Notes: generated by a model from the letters alone, not told the origin. 64,000 nucleotides of DNA from Allolobophora icterica (GCA_963556255.1 OY744610.1:16564039-16628038), one strand, 5' to 3'; positions 1-13,921 are shown, counted from the first letter of the stretch. Made by a program: numbers and translations.

Positions 1-385
1 TGCGACCCGTCCGCCCAGGCTGCACCAGAATATGTGATGGAAACCACAAAAGACGGCACCAAGCCTCGGCACGGCTCGTGTTGTCGGTGATCGTTTGCAG
101 GATGTCGCTCAGGGTGTTTGAACATGCAAATCTGGCATCTCTCGGAATGTGTTTCATCCCACTTCCACCTCTCAAGTGCGGGCGCCCAGTCACTCAACCG
201 CCTGCTCACGCATCCGACGAAGGTCTCCGGGGCGGATGCGGATCCAGACCCACCGGGGTCGACCCCCAAGACCCTCCGACTCAACGTCTTCACCCGGCCG
301 TGAGTCGTTGTCCAGACCAGTCGTCTATCAATGAATAATCGCGGCCACAAAAGGCGTGCGACCGACCGGGATGAGTACTTCAAGC
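1..385. other. gene-free stretch, moderately GC-rich
   Basis: Unique-looking sequence, richer in G and C than what follows. Overlapping short open frames exist in all three forward frames, but none shows a recognisable domain or the wobble pattern of a conserved gene. It may be the 3' part of an old retroelement, but I cannot support a family. Confidence 0.4.
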
Positions 386-597
386 TTATTATTGTTATTG
401 TTGTTGTTGTTATTATTATTATTATTATTATTATTTTTATGCCCCAAGGTAGCCTACATATGATCCCTTGGGGACTTAGATATTAATTTGTTATGTTATT
501 TCCAGGAAATCAGGACTCGTCCTCCGTTGAGTCCCTGAATGTGCCACGGAATACGATGGCATAAAGGCCACCTTTATTATTATTATTATCATTATTA

Positions 598-685
<88 letters not shown>

Positions 686-712
686 AATGATTACTATTAT
701 TAGTATTATTAT
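386..712. repeat. (ATT)n microsatellites, two blocks
   Basis: Two ATT/TTA trinucleotide runs (about 386-437 and 574-712) are separated by about 135 bp of unique sequence. The second block is imperfect, with ATC and AGT interruptions. No coding content. Confidence 0.95.
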
Positions 713-3221
713 GTCTGAAGACCGGTTCGATCAGCTTCCATGTTCTTTCAGAGTCTATCGAGTCTATTGAATCCTATTGTGTATCATCCATTTCTATTGT
801 TTGATTTTCTCTGTGCTTTCCATTCCTATAGCTACGAATATATCCAGGCCACTTCCGTCTATGCCTACTTGCAAATTCTGGCAAGCGTTAGATAGTTCTG
901 GAATGTTCTGGTGGGTGACTCTCCCATTGACACGGGATAGACATAGCGCGAAGACCGTCACAGCAAACATCAAAGAAAACTAAAACCTATACATTTCGTC
1001 TCAAGGCTTTGGAGACAAAAGAAGCTCGTAAATAAAGTCATAATTTTCACCAATATAAATAATGAAACGAGAACCCGTTCTCTTCGTGCACTTAGATCGA
1101 TGACCTGCCCAGTTAATAGGACCAACTATTGAGCACAGTAAGCAATAAACATCTCAGACGAGCTGCTTTTGCCCGCCAGTATTATTAAACATACTTGTCA
1201 AAAATGTGCTGCATAGCTATTAGAGACGCCGCACGGTCTGCTTTGTAATTGCAATAGTAGGCCTAGGCCTAACTTCTTTCACGCTTAAGGCACCAACCAA
1301 TGGTGCAACAAAACAGCCGTTTTGGCCCGCGGTATCAGTAGACCGTAGACGAACTCATGATATTTCTCACGGTGCGAAATATGCGAAATATGCAAAAACT
1401 CAGGAATGTCAGTCAACGACAAAAGACTGATGGGCCTAGATTTGTTCACTGTCCAACTCTTTGTGCGTAATTTATAACGGCTTATTTTTAACGCTCTTTT
1501 GTTAAAATTGTAGAATAGGAAGCCACAAACGACTGCCAGGCCTAGAGTAGTTCAGTGTCCCACTCCTTGTGCGTCATTTATAACGGTTTATTTATAGGGC
1601 TTTTGTGAACTGAGTTTTGTGTACAGTCTTGCAGTGCGAGATATTGGCGTATATATTTAGTGCGCTTACTTTAGTTTCACGTGTATATGTATATATGATA
1701 GATGTATAACGTATAGTCTTAGTGACACGCGCGGCCGGCCAATCTCGGCAGCGGCGCGCTATATGTATATTATTAGATTTCACTTAGGCGCACAGAAGAC
1801 AGGTGTGTCAAGAGGCGCGAAGAATTATGCTGACTAGAGAAGTTTGAATTCGAGTGTGTTCGCTGTAGTAGTGTGGCTGACTAGTTGAGTTGTAATGGAA
1901 TTGAGTTCTGTCTGTTTGTTTCTTATTAAACTAAAAGATATTAAACTGTGTTGCTGATTAGTTCAGGTTATACTTATACGTAGAATTAGTGTTCAAAAGG
2001 TGAACGTTAAATAGGCGTTAAGTACGAAGAGAACAAGGATTTAATCAGAAGGATTGTCAACGGAAGGATTGGGTTGACAGCTTTATTGTTACAATTGTAT
2101 AGTAGTAGGCCTACCATTCGCCGACCGTAAACATCTTTTTGTTCTGTGGACGAAAAGTTCAGATTGCAGGCCCATTAAATAACTGCTTTGTGAACACTGA
2201 TCCAGGTTTCACGAACCATAAGTTGTTGTCATTGACTATGCAAGTTGTATATCAGAAGTTCTAGCCTACCTAAAATTCAATAAACATGTTTGAGGAGTAA
2301 AAAAAAATTGAGACCAGTGAATGCAAGGTAGGCCTATAAAGCTGTCGTGATAAAGTGGTCCAAGTAATAACATTCCCCACTGATTACAAATAAAGAAACC
2401 CTCACAGAATTTGGTTACCCCACTTTTTGTAATGAAAGAGGGTGAATCTGTTTACCCGTCGATATTCCTATAAAAGGGAAGAACCTCCAGCCGGTGAATG
2501 GGTGAGGTCGAGACTATTTCAACACAGGCTACGACGATTTTGTTGCTGGCTTTATGATGGCAAAGGTGTCAAAAGCTGCGTTCTACATGTACCTCGTCTT
2601 CATGATTCTCCTACTCAAACAGATTGGTTAGCATAACAGAGTAACTGTGATTTGCGTACTAAATCGCATTGAAGTAAAAATAATAAGAACATACATTTTG
2701 CAAGTTGCGCAAAGTCAATTCAGATAACATTGAGACATAGCAGAAGAATATCTAAAACATTAATATTAGGCCTACAAAAGCTATGGCGGTGTTGACGATG
2801 CATTTGTATTTGATAAAACCCTGTGTGGTCACTGCGGTGTAATCATACCGCAGGGGATACTTTAAGAAATTTCCACTGGTGGGGATATCTTGAAAAAGGG
2901 CATTTTTTGCGCGTAAATTTTAGTAGAGAAACCACTGAATCAGATAAACTTTGGAGACATATATTTTAAATATTTGAACTTTCAAACAGTCAATTTAACC
3001 CATTATAAATGAGGATTTCAACGTCAAGCCTCAGGGTCATAATAAAATAAAATCATTTCATCATTTCATCATTGGTGGCGGCTGGTGGGACTAAAAATGG
3101 CAAAATTCTCTGGGGAAAAAAACGATCGTTGCCGTTTCCACGATCTTTTGCCAACAATAATAGGCGCCGACTCCACAAGAGCAACAGGGACGCTCGCCCC
3201 AGTACTCTCCAAGGTCCTGGG
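713..3221. other. AT-rich intergenic DNA, no gene seen
   Basis: About 2.5 kb with many stops in all frames. Short open frames near 777, 1592 and 2442 have no recognisable domain. The word TAGGCCTA recurs here as it does through the whole window. No terminal repeats or RNA genes were seen. Confidence 0.5.
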
Positions 3222-3557
3222 GCCAGTGGCGGCGCCAGGATTTCAGGTTTGGGGGCTGCAGCCCTAAGCTCTTCCCTTTCTCCCTCCTCTGCCCCTCCCC
3301 TTTTCTCCAGCCCCTTCCGCTTCCTGTACTTCTCTCCCATCCCCCTCTTCCATACCCTGACCTTCTTCCTCCCCCTTCCTTTCCGTTTCCTCCACCCCGT
3401 CCTAGTCCTTTCCCTTCCTCCTACAACCTCCATCCTGCCGCGAATCGGCTCCCCTTTGAAGCGGGATCCGTCGGAAAATTTTCAGGTTCCAGATGCCTGT
3501 AGATGCGTTTTAGCACACATCCAGTGAAAAAAAACATGGCACTGTATACGGAATAGA

Positions 3558-3706
3558 GAGTGACGCGGGGAGAGAATCTTGTCCCCATCCCCGCCCCGCA
3601 ACAAGTAAGTCCTCCCCATCCCCGCCCCATCTCCGCATGTTTTGTCCCCATCCCCGCCCCATCCCCACAGGTTTTCCCCATCCCGTCCCCATCCCCTCAG
3701 GAACCA
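3558..3706 (-). repeat. G-rich tandem motif GGGGATGGGGC
   Basis: On the minus strand this block repeats GGGGATGGGG/CGGGG units about a dozen times, separated by short spacers such as ACAAAACATGCGG. The runs of three or four G are spaced closely enough for G-quadruplex folding. Open frames across it encode low-complexity Gly/Trp repeats and are not genes. A CAGTGGCGGCGCCAGG sequence at about 3222 upstream looks like an isolated hAT left end. No partner right end was found. Confidence 0.6.
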
Positions 3707-4715
3707 AATCACATTCCCCGCAAAGTTTTCACTAATTAAAATTTAGAAAAACAATTATTAGCTTACAAAGCTATATGTACTGCTGAATGAATTAATAAAA
3801 CACACACATAAAAACAGATTATCTTATCGAAAGTTTGCATTAACTAAGTCTTACTATTTCTGTCTAGTTAACAGCTTCAGGAAATACAAAAACCTCATGG
3901 TTAGAAGCAATAAAATTAAATTTTGGTAGGCCATATTTGCATTTTTTCACTTTTTTCAGTTGCTGTTTGGGAAATGGGTTTAATTTAATCAGCACCATTT
4001 AGGCTATTTAGTGCTGTCATATTCGTTTCGAGCCAGATTTTAATCCTGAATTTTAGGGGTATCATGCCATTAAATTAAACTGGCTTCATGTTAGGCTTTG
4101 GAGCCTTTGCATTCGACTCCTTCGAGCTAAGGTTATAATTAGTAACACGCAATGCTACTTAACAAATATACTAATAATATTCCAAAGGTCTAGTCCGTGA
4201 AATTATTATTCTTAACGTATATCTTAGGGGAACATGTCCACCATAGTATTTGCCAAAGCATACTTGTCACCAGAAGATACCGTCTTTTGAAGAGAAGTAA
4301 TCTGGTCGACCTTTGTGTTCGAGCCTCGACGTCTGAGTGCCGCGTAAATTGCCGTGTGATTTCAGCAAATTACGAAACGGCTAAATATCACTTGTAGTTG
4401 AACTGCAATTACTTTCAAAACAAATTCGGTCGGTTTTTGGTTCAACAGTTTATTTATATCGCACTTTTCCCGTGTCGTTTAAAATGTTTTCAGAAACCGG
4501 AAACGGGAAGTAGAAAATAGAAATAATTCAGGTTTTCGTAAAGTCCCAAAATGCAACGCGTTTCCGGCTTAGAAGAGTTTTTGTTTACATGGAAACCAAT
4601 CTGTTGCCGTACACTTTAGCAAATTTACTAACATGGACTTCAGTACTGTAAAACATGTCGGCGAATTAAAAAAGCTGCCGATTTCTGTTCTGACTAATGA
4701 ATGTAAACGTATAGG

Positions 4716-6062
4716 CAGGGCCGGCGCCAGAGTATTTGGCGCCCTAGGCGAACCTGTCGCACTGCGCCTCTGGCAAGTGCGATAACTTGGCCTAATTAAT
4801 ATTAAATTAATCAAGTTAATATAACCTTCACACAGGAATGCAGCCGAATGCTGCATCTTTAATTTAGTATCGTCGTTCATTGTAATCATCTAAGAATCAT
4901 TATTGCTTATAAATTAAACAAAAATATGGCACTTAATAAATTTGAATTTTGAAAGTCTGCCATAATTAAAGTAATAGTCTGGATCTGCATTAGCTATGCA
5001 GCCTATGCTGTATGGTTTAACACGTTTAATGGGAATTTAAAATGTATATATTAATTAATGATACAGTGCACAGTTTCATTTGAACACTTAGTAGGCCTAA
5101 CTCCTGTGGCTACGTTTACTAAGTCCTAGTCCTACCTACGTGCGAAGTCTATACAAACATAATGTAATTTCAAATTTTGATTTTTCGCGCTTTCTCTTTA
5201 GCAAACGTAGAAACGAGAAGCAGATTAGCCTACGTATGTACTACTTAAAAATTTAAGCAACAAGAACTACTACTCTAAATTTAGAAGTTCCTTACCATCA
5301 GTTGAGTCTTAGTTTCTTTTTTTTCAAGAGAGCTTTGAATACTGCATACGTTCGTACAATGTAGAGTGTACAGGCTACAAGTCTTGTAGAGAGACATTGA
5401 GAGAGACAGACTGCGACAGAGACAGAGCGAGAGAAAACGAGAGAAAACGAGACACAGAGACATAGACAGACAGAGACAGAGAGACAGAGAGTGAGTGAGT
5501 GAGTGACAGAGACAGAGACAGAGACAGACAGAGACAGAGCAAATGGCAGACGAACAAGGCATACTATTTCAGGCATATTTTAGCCTTAACGCTCGAGCTG
5601 CGAGATTATACGGTTAAAGTGTGCAGTGGTTGTACATCTAAAAGAGATAATCTAGCTCATGTGCAGCTGGCGGGTCGAACAAGGTCAATTACTCCGACAT
5701 ATCAGGTAACCTAGTACATAGACAAGTACCATCCGTCATCATACAGACTGCAGAGAGGCTGATGCATACACGCAGTACACGGGCTTTTTGAACACCGTAG
5801 ACATCGGCTAAATATGTCATTAAATGGAACAATGAACCAAATTAAAAATTTTCGCGCTTGGAGGAAAATGACAGAATATAGGGCCCTAAAGCATAATGTG
5901 TACGAACCTAAGGAGCGCCTTGTATGGCTAGGCCTACGCCTCTGGACTGGCAAAACGGCGGCAATGGTTTAAAAATATTTCTTTGTGTAGCTTTTCTGCC
6001 GCCCCCAGAAATGTGCCGCCCTAGGCGGCCGCCTAGTTCGCCTAGTGGTTAAACCGGCCCTG
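4716..6062. mobile_element. non-autonomous hAT-type element, 1.35 kb
   Basis: The left end CAGGGCCGGCGCC and the right end ACCGGCCCTG form short terminal inverted repeats. Both ends continue into related GGCGCCCTAGGCGAAC / GTTCGCCTAGGCGGC subterminal sequence. The element is flanked by an exact 8-bp duplication CGTATAGG (4708-4715 and 6063-6070), the hAT signature. The interior has no transposase frame. It holds a GA/CA-rich simple repeat (about 5388-5545) and AT-rich sequence. Confidence 0.9.
5388..5548. repeat. purine-rich (GACAGA)n / (GTGA)n simple repeat
   Basis: Imperfect GAGACAGA tandem units with a short GTGAGTGAGTGA insert lie inside the hAT element. Open frames through it on both strands (Ser/Leu/Cys-rich or Arg/Asp-rich) are by-products of the repeat. 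Confidence 0.9.
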
Positions 6063-7458
6063 CGTATAGGTCTGTGCGAGCAGCGAATTAATAAAGCGAG
6101 CGCCATAGTTCTGTTGTGTGAGAGGTAGGCCTACACGACCTGTTAGTAAGCAAACCTCGCTATGACGACGGATTGACTGATCAATCAATCAATCAATCAA
6201 ATTCGTTTATTCAAACATCAAGTTGACACAGATGACGAACTGGAGTTTTAGACATTGTAAATTTGTATATTTTAGCGAATACAATATTGTTTTTTGCAAA
6301 TTAGCAAACACTCATAGATGTAATCTAATGAAACAACTATGTGCTTTTGTTCTATGGCACTGCATTCTGGGATTTCAAACAGTGTTACATTTGACAAGGA
6401 TCTTGTTCAAGTTACCTGCCTTTGGGCAGGTTCAAACATCCAATGATTTCAATAGCAGGCCATGATGGCGCCGTGTGGCTGTCGCTTAAATACAGTAATA
6501 TTCGACCCCTATAAACCTTTATCATGTGCTTCTACTTAGGCTACATGTATGTAAGGCGCCCTGCGTGGCTGCCGTTTCTACTATATGTATGCTTACTGTA
6601 CAGCACAGTGCGTTTGCAGGCGCTTAATTAAAGAATATATTATTATTATTATATATTATTATTCTCCACTGTCGATTCTGGACTTCCTTCATCATCCATT
6701 CGTCATCCAGTCCATCAGAATCCATCTAGGTCTTCCTCTCATTCTCTTTTCCAGGGTATTCTTTTGTCTATGATAGTTCTCAGTAGCGAAACCCCTCAAT
6801 TCCTGTGTCTCTTTCGTATAGTAGGCCCTAGCAATAAGAGATCTTTTCTCGTCCGCCTTATGCAGCATATTTTCGTTTGTTGTGTGCTGTTTTATGGATC
6901 ATGGTTATTAATTTTTCCAATAATTGTATTATCTAGATCTCAACGAGCTACTATAGCTTCCTGGTCTTTCTTTGCCATATTTTAAATAAGCACGAGGAAA
7001 CAATCCTATTCAGTCATGAATTTGTGTTGCTAGATTACCTATTCCAAACTTTCTGTTACCATATCTTGCAAGCATAATTCCACATTTACAAATGGTAACA
7101 CAACTTTCAAATATCAGTTTGAACAGTGATCTCAGATTTACAGTTGTTAGCAGAAAAGTGTTTCCAGTGTTTAAGTCATCTCTCCAGTAACACCTTGGCT
7201 GCATTACCATTAACCCTCTAATATCATATCCTTGTGACATCTCTGCATACTTGCAGTTCATGACTTTGGATTTGCAATTAGGGTTTCATCATTCTTTATC
7301 TTCAATTTCCTATTGCATCACATCTTGTTTCAATAATTTTAGTTTAATAGTACTTTGCATTTTCCAATTCATGATAGGTTTGCAAATAACATCGAAAAGC
7401 AATAATAAATTCAACCTATAAATAAGTCCAATATTTCGGCTGTGTTCAAGATCTCAAG
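6063..7458. other. gene-free AT-rich stretch
   Basis: It holds a short TCAA repeat (about 6178-6199), an AT microsatellite near 6640 and several short open frames without domains. Nothing else could be supported. Confidence 0.45.
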
Positions 7459-7743
7459 ATGCAAGCAACTACCCACAACATACCAAACACATACATATGT
7501 GATTTTTGCAATAAAACGTTTATATGGAAATCCAGTCTGAAAATCCATAAAAGAATACACACTGGAGAAAAACCATGCAGATGCAATTTATGTCGCAAAG
7601 AATTTGCACGGAAGGGTGTTCTAGACTACCATTCAAAAGCCCACATTAGAGAAAAACCATTCAAGTGCAATTTATGTCACAAAGCATTTGCATGGAAGAG
7701 TAGGCCTATGTGTCCCAACGCCAGGAAAGATGCCAAACGATGA
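7459..7743 (+). pseudogene. C2H2 zinc-finger ORF, truncated at a repeat junction
   Basis: A 94-residue frame opens with ATG. It encodes two complete C2H2 fingers (CDFC...HKRIH and CNLC...HSKAH) joined by TGEKP/REKP-type linkers, then a third finger (CNLCHKAFAWKS) that loses its histidines. Such linkers are typical of animal nuclear DNA-binding proteins. The third finger runs at about 7,705-7,716 into sequence shared with the 16.3-18.9 kb element, and the frame ends in unrelated residues. So the gene was cut by recombination or insertion, or the ORF is an exon fused to repeat DNA. Intact KRAB or other effector domains are absent. The finger identity is clear; function in this copy is doubtful. 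Confidence 0.6.
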
Positions 7744-9101
7744 GCATGAGTTCCTACATGATCAGCGGACGATTAGAGAAATGATTATTGGCGGTCAAGA
7801 TAAGATTGCATCAACTAAACTAAACAAGCGGCATGAAAGAAAGCTGACTGAGCACCTAAGATGTCACAAACATTTGGATTTCAGCAATGAAGAAACATTA
7901 GCAGACAGTAATGATCAAAATTCCGCTGCGGAAAGAGAAATAGATCCAGTACAGAGACATGGATGCGTCAGAAAACCAAGTACCTCCAAAGATGTAAATA
8001 AAACTAAGCAAACGAGAAAAATGTACCGAAGTTGTTAAAAGTCTGTCACCGATATGGAATATCGGACAGGGCAGGTGCGGTAATTGCCAATGCTGTATAC
8101 TAGAAGATATTGGTATTGTGACCAAATCAACCCATATAATCGATTGCCACAAGCTTCGCCGAGAAAGAAAGATTACTAGAAAGCGTAGATCAATGCAAGC
8201 AGGCGAAACAAGAAATTCAATCGAAACCTTGTACTTTGATGGTTACTTTGCACACCCAGAAAGTATCTTATTGGCAGTGATAACAGATGAACAAGAACAT
8301 ATAAAGGAACTGGGGTTGCGTCGACTTTTGAAAGCTCGCCAACAGCAACCGAGGGGTATCAGAAAGTTTGTCATATCGACTTGGAACTTCAACGCCGAAA
8401 GTTACGTCGAGTTAATAAACTGTATGGATTTGACCGTTACCGCCCCACCGCTGCTATCAAAGATTCCAGTTGATCCGGCAGAATATTTGGTGCCAACAAC
8501 GCTATACTGAGTCATACACAAGCTGTAAGAGAGGAAATTGCTCGAAATGGATTAATCATACACAGAACAAAGTCCTGGCAACAGATGGCTTCTTTTGATA
8601 ACAAAAGAGATTAATATGTCTTCCATGATGTGTGACAATTGTAATCTATGAGTTTTGGATAATTTAATCGACATTATGTCTCTGTTTCAAGCTTCTTCAC
8701 GTTTTTAATTATTTTGACTATTGGACAGCGTTTTTGTGTCCAGTGTCCACTGTCAAAACTGTCCATATTACTCCATAACAATGATCTTCAGCTTCTTAAA
8801 ATTTGCGTTCAGACATGCTCAGTAACCAAATGTATAATTTTGTGAAGGATTGTTTCGTTATTAGTGACAGATATATTGGTAATAACTTGCATAACGTGTA
8901 GTAATCGTTAAGGTAAGTGATCGCTTATTAGTATGCAAGCATCTGTTACTGCTCAATTTCAAAGTCGTTGGGGCAGTTCAAGAAATGGCACTAGCAACTA
9001 ACAAATTTAGCCACAATTTCACCTCTTATAGACACAACTTTTTCACGCTATTACAATTAATAATTCTGAAATTTTTTTACCATTACGTTCGCACCACCCT
9101 A
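7716..9101 (+). mobile_element. partial second copy of the 2.6-kb TIR element, right end present
   Basis: This stretch aligns base by base with about 17211-18903, with small indels and point changes. It ends in the same right terminus, GTTCGCACCACCCTA. The matching left terminus TAGGGTGGTGCG was not found upstream, so the left part is lost or replaced by the zinc-finger sequence at 7459. It lacks the 217-bp insertion found at 18497 in the other copy and shows the pre-insertion sequence there. Confidence 0.75.
7731..8510 (+). pseudogene. degraded gene of unrecognised repeat-borne protein (copy 1)
   Basis: Two frames (7731-8038 and 8118-8510) together match the protein remnants at 17220-18064. 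They include a charged N-terminal part starting NDEHEFLHDQR, a Lys/Arg-rich middle, and a C-terminal part with LYFDGYF, GLRRLLKARQQQ and LLSKIPVDP. A frame change lies between 8038 and 8118. I associate the sequence loosely with an uncharacterised invertebrate protein family that is abundant in some genomes, but know no function for it. The C-terminus stops earlier than in copy 2. Because both copies are broken, this is transposon cargo or a dead transposase-like gene rather than a host gene. Confidence 0.55.
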
Positions 9102-9249
9102 CTGCACATTTCTTAGTTCGCCATCCTGCCCACGACTACATGCAGCGTCAAGTCCAAAGCCCAGCGGCGGCAGGTCTGCGTCAACCGTCCGGGTCCATGT
9201 GTGTCTCGGGGTAGGCCAACAGGTCTTTTTCAGACGTACACTAGAACAG

Positions 9250-9342
9250 TTGCGTACAGTTGCGTGTATGCTATTCTGCAGCGCATAAAAGGACGCCATC
9301 TGTTGCAGTGTGTGAGTTAACTGGGTCGCAAACGACATTTCG
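9250..9342. repeat. 93-bp direct repeat, left copy
   Basis: It is identical to 15059-15151 except for one visible mismatch (CGCATAAAAGG versus CGCATAAACGG). Its right edge abuts the left terminus of the 9343-15058 foldback-like element, so the pair looks like an unusually long target duplication. Confidence 0.85.
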
Positions 9343-9434
9343 CTACGGAAGCCCATGGGTGACATGCGAATTTTTTAATTTATCTAGTGCGCACTAGATA
9401 GTATCTAGTGCGCACTAGATAAATTCTATGCAAT

Positions 9435-9602
9435 ATGGCCGACGTAAATAAACATAGGTTTATTGTATACTATGTAAATAAAAGCCGAAAAGAAGAACCC
9501 TGCGTAAAAATAGCGGACGAGTTTGAAATAGTGGAGCAGATTTTGTCATCGAGAGGCATATCGCAAGAAATAACATGAAAGTTCAGAGATGAAAATGTAA
9601 GT
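9435..9602 (+). other. exon-like short ORF ending near a splice donor
   Basis: Immediately inside the left palindrome array an ATG opens 47 codons (starting MADVNKHRF, ending in TGA at 9576-9578). Eighteen bases after the stop comes a consensus splice donor GTAAGT at 9597-9602. If the TGA were a decayed sense codon, the reading frame would run straight into the donor, as in a first coding exon. I do not recognise the peptide. It could be the remnant of the first exon of the element's own protein, or chance. Confidence 0.3.
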
Positions 9603-9655
9603 GATCTATTCCGCATCATGCTATTGCGTTAGTTTGTTTATAAATAGGCCTAATG

Positions 9656-10049
9656 CAGTGGTGTAGTGGGGCGGGAACGCGGGGGAACGCCGTTCCCGCA
9701 CTTTTTTCCAGGGAGGGAACGCGATCCCTCACTATTTTGCAGCATTTCTGCTGAAATAAATGAACAAAGAAGACTTCAAGACTCACAGTTTCAACTGCTT
9801 ACTTACTGGAGCCTTTCGCAGTTTCGCAGATATATTTATATATGTGTTGACTTTATACTAAATAACAAATTCCTATGTATACATTTACATAATTACATTT
9901 ATTAATTTTTTTATTTTTTTACATTCAACAGTTTCAAAAATAGCAGCGCTCACACTATGCAAAATTCTTGCAAGATTGCACTTTTTGCTACAGTTGCAAC
10001 TTCAATTTCCAGGCGTTCCCCCACTTCATTTTTTAGGACTACACCACTG
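9656..10049. mobile_element. hAT-type MITE, 394 bp
   Basis: The ends CAGTGGTGTAGT and ACTACACCACTG are inverted repeats. Exact 8-bp duplications GCCTAATG flank it at 9648-9655 and 10050-10057. Inside the ends are GGGAACGC...GCGTTCCC-type words. There is no coding capacity. Confidence 0.93.
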
Positions 10050-10164
10050 GCCTAATGGTATCGCAAGCGTAAGCTCGTGATTCTACAGCGCTCAACGAAA
10101 GCCAAGTCGCGGAAAGCAGATTATAATTATACAGGCGCTCGGTTAAACGAAAATCTATAGGAAC

Positions 10165-10475
10165 GGTGTTCGATAGTGTAGTGGTTAGCGTGCTGGACTG
10201 TGAATCGAGAGGCCGGGGTTCAAATCCCCGCTATGGTAAAACTTTGGTTCAAGATGTCTGCTCTATCTCGAGCCCACTCAGCTATAAGTACTCCGACTGT
10301 ACACTGTCGGTGGGAAGATGAGACGGCGAGGGAGAGGACTGGCCACCGCCCTCATATGCTGAGGGTAAGAAAATGAAGTCGATAGCACTTCATACCCATG
10401 GCTGCCTTAGGGCTAGCTTAAGAGACTGCTCTCCTCCTCCTCCTCCTCCTACTCCTCCTCCTGCTTCTCCTCCTC
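10165..10475 (+). mobile_element. tRNA-derived SINE, copy 1
   Basis: The head resembles a tRNA with a pol III A box (TAGTGTAGTGG, about 10174-10184) and B box (GGTTCAAATCC, 10218-10228). The anticodon loop reads CTGTGAA. The acceptor stem does not pair well, so it is not a functional tRNA gene. The body (GTACACTGTCGGTGGGAAGA...) recurs in reverse orientation at 47.5-47.7 kb. The 3' end is a TCC-rich simple repeat. Confidence 0.8.
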
Positions 10476-11351
10476 ATTCTTCTATGGGAAGGAACGGTTC
10501 GGTTCCACGTCAACATCCAAGAGTACTGCCTGATACATGCAATAGAAGTTATTAATTGACTATGCTATGCAGAGACACATAGTGAAATGACACAGTATAC
10601 TTAAGTTTAGTTTCAGTGTTGTTGTCATTTTCACAGATAGACATTAAAGTGTTGTCGATGATGATGACATGCAGACTTTTTTAACAGTCGTCTTGTAATT
10701 CTACAAGACTGATAGCTAAGGAAATTAACTGAAGCTGCCACTAAGCAATGAGATAAAACATACATTTCTGAATGGAAGGACAATAGCATCTATACATACC
10801 TAAGAATTTAATGTGGAATGCTTAAAATTGTACTTCAGATGTAAGGGCTGCTATGTTGCTGTTACCTTAACACAGTGCTACAATCTTGGAATGTTGACAG
10901 TAAGTTTACTTTCTTCATTTGCCTTAGGATGTCAACTGAACTGCTGCTACTGGATTCGGAGAGTTGTGGACTTTGATCATGGCTTAGCTGGTGTCCTAAA
11001 AGACATCTTCCTGTTCAATGTTTTCTCGATGTCCTTTCAAAGGCTGAGGCAGCTGTACTCCATCAATTGGGCTGAGCAAGGTAGCCACAGGTGAAGACAG
11101 CAAGAAGATGTGGTGTATAATTTTGACACGTTCCTGCAGGACTGTCAGAGTAACGGAAATTGGCTCAATTTAATTTGGCAGTAATTATAGTTGAAAATGA
11201 GGTAACTGTAATTAGTAACTTCTATTGCGTCAGTGTCTAATGCACAAGGCATCAACCGGTGGCACATCAAAACCAAGCTGTAATCAGAAGATCAGTCCGT
11301 AAGACAGAGAGGCAGCCTATAGGGGTGGATAAGCAATTTGAAAAAGAAGTT
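10476..11351. other. gene-free stretch inside the foldback element
   Basis: There is no recognisable gene. The open frame at 10813-11094 is Cys/Leu-rich but carries no family motif. Confidence 0.4.
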
Positions 11352-12967
<1,616 letters not shown>

Positions 12968-13570
12968 CAGTGCCGGATTAAAACATAAGCCACCTAAGCC
13001 ATGGCTTAGGGCCCCACAAGTTCCACAATGTTTTTGAGGGCCCTCATAATCCAGAGGAAATTTCTAATTTTTATAATTTTAAATAATCCTAGTACAATAA
13101 TAGGCCTACAGTAGTACTAGTAACATACTGAGTTCTGTAAAGTGCAAGTTGTGCAACCTAAATTAATAAAATAATTCAAATAAATGATTATTATAAAATG
13201 CTTATAAATGATAAAATGATTACTTAATCATAATCCTAGTACAATAGTAGGCCTACAGTAGTACTAGTAACATACTGAGTTCTGTAAAGTGCAAGTTGTG
13301 CAACCTAAATTAATAAAATAATTCAAATAAATGATTATTAAAAAATGCTTATAAATGATAAAATGATTAGTTAACATGGAGTGCATACACTATTATTTAT
13401 ATTTCATTAGAAAAAACATAGCTTGTCTTGTACGTTTAGAACTTTGTGTTCGAATACCTGTAGGCCTACTTTGGTAATTGGGTTTGCTTTGGGGTTAGGG
13501 GTTAGGGCTTCTGGATGTTTTTAACCCGGCTCTTGGCTAAGGGGCCCCCTGTAGTCTTAATCCGGCCCTG
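12968..13570. mobile_element. non-autonomous hAT-type element with internal duplication, 603 bp
   Basis: The termini CAGTGCCGGATTAA and TTAATCCGGCCCTG are flanked by exact 8-bp duplications CTTAAATT (12960-12967, 13571-13578). Inside, a block of roughly 120 bp is repeated almost perfectly in direct orientation (about 13084-13210 and 13231-13360), including the TAGGCCTACAGTAGTACTAG word. No coding capacity. Confidence 0.92.
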
Positions 13571-13921
13571 CTTAAATTCCTATACAGCAGAAGCATTTGG
13601 GAAATTGCATACGGGAAAATCCATTGACTCTTATTCATAATTCAGCAGCACAGTTCAAAAATATCTTCGTCGCATGGTACAAGAGGACACACTGTAGCTG
13701 CTTCAAAGCTGACTTCTATGTCCCCTGCAGTGACGTGATGCAAGTAGTGATGCGAATTTGCCGACTAGAGCGTGAAGAAGAGGATGTCTGGTCGACCGAA
13801 AGGCACATTTGCATTTCTTGAGGGCCGAATATGGTGTGTATTCCAAACCGCCTTCACTCGATCTAGTTCATCCTGGCGAAAATACAGAAAGTGACAGTTT
13901 ACTTAACACAAGTAAATTTGA

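Noticed and set aside
3053..3527. Overlapping frames of 126 and 151 codons
   Set aside because: Both strands are open because of CT/GA-rich composition; no domain and no conservation signal visible.
5281..5576. Ser/Leu/Cys-rich frames of 60-93 codons
   Set aside because: Read through the GAGACAGA simple repeat inside a hAT element.
10165..10240. Functional tRNA-His gene
   Set aside because: A and B boxes are good, but the acceptor stem does not pair, the anticodon stem has a mismatch, and it is fused to a SINE body that recurs elsewhere.
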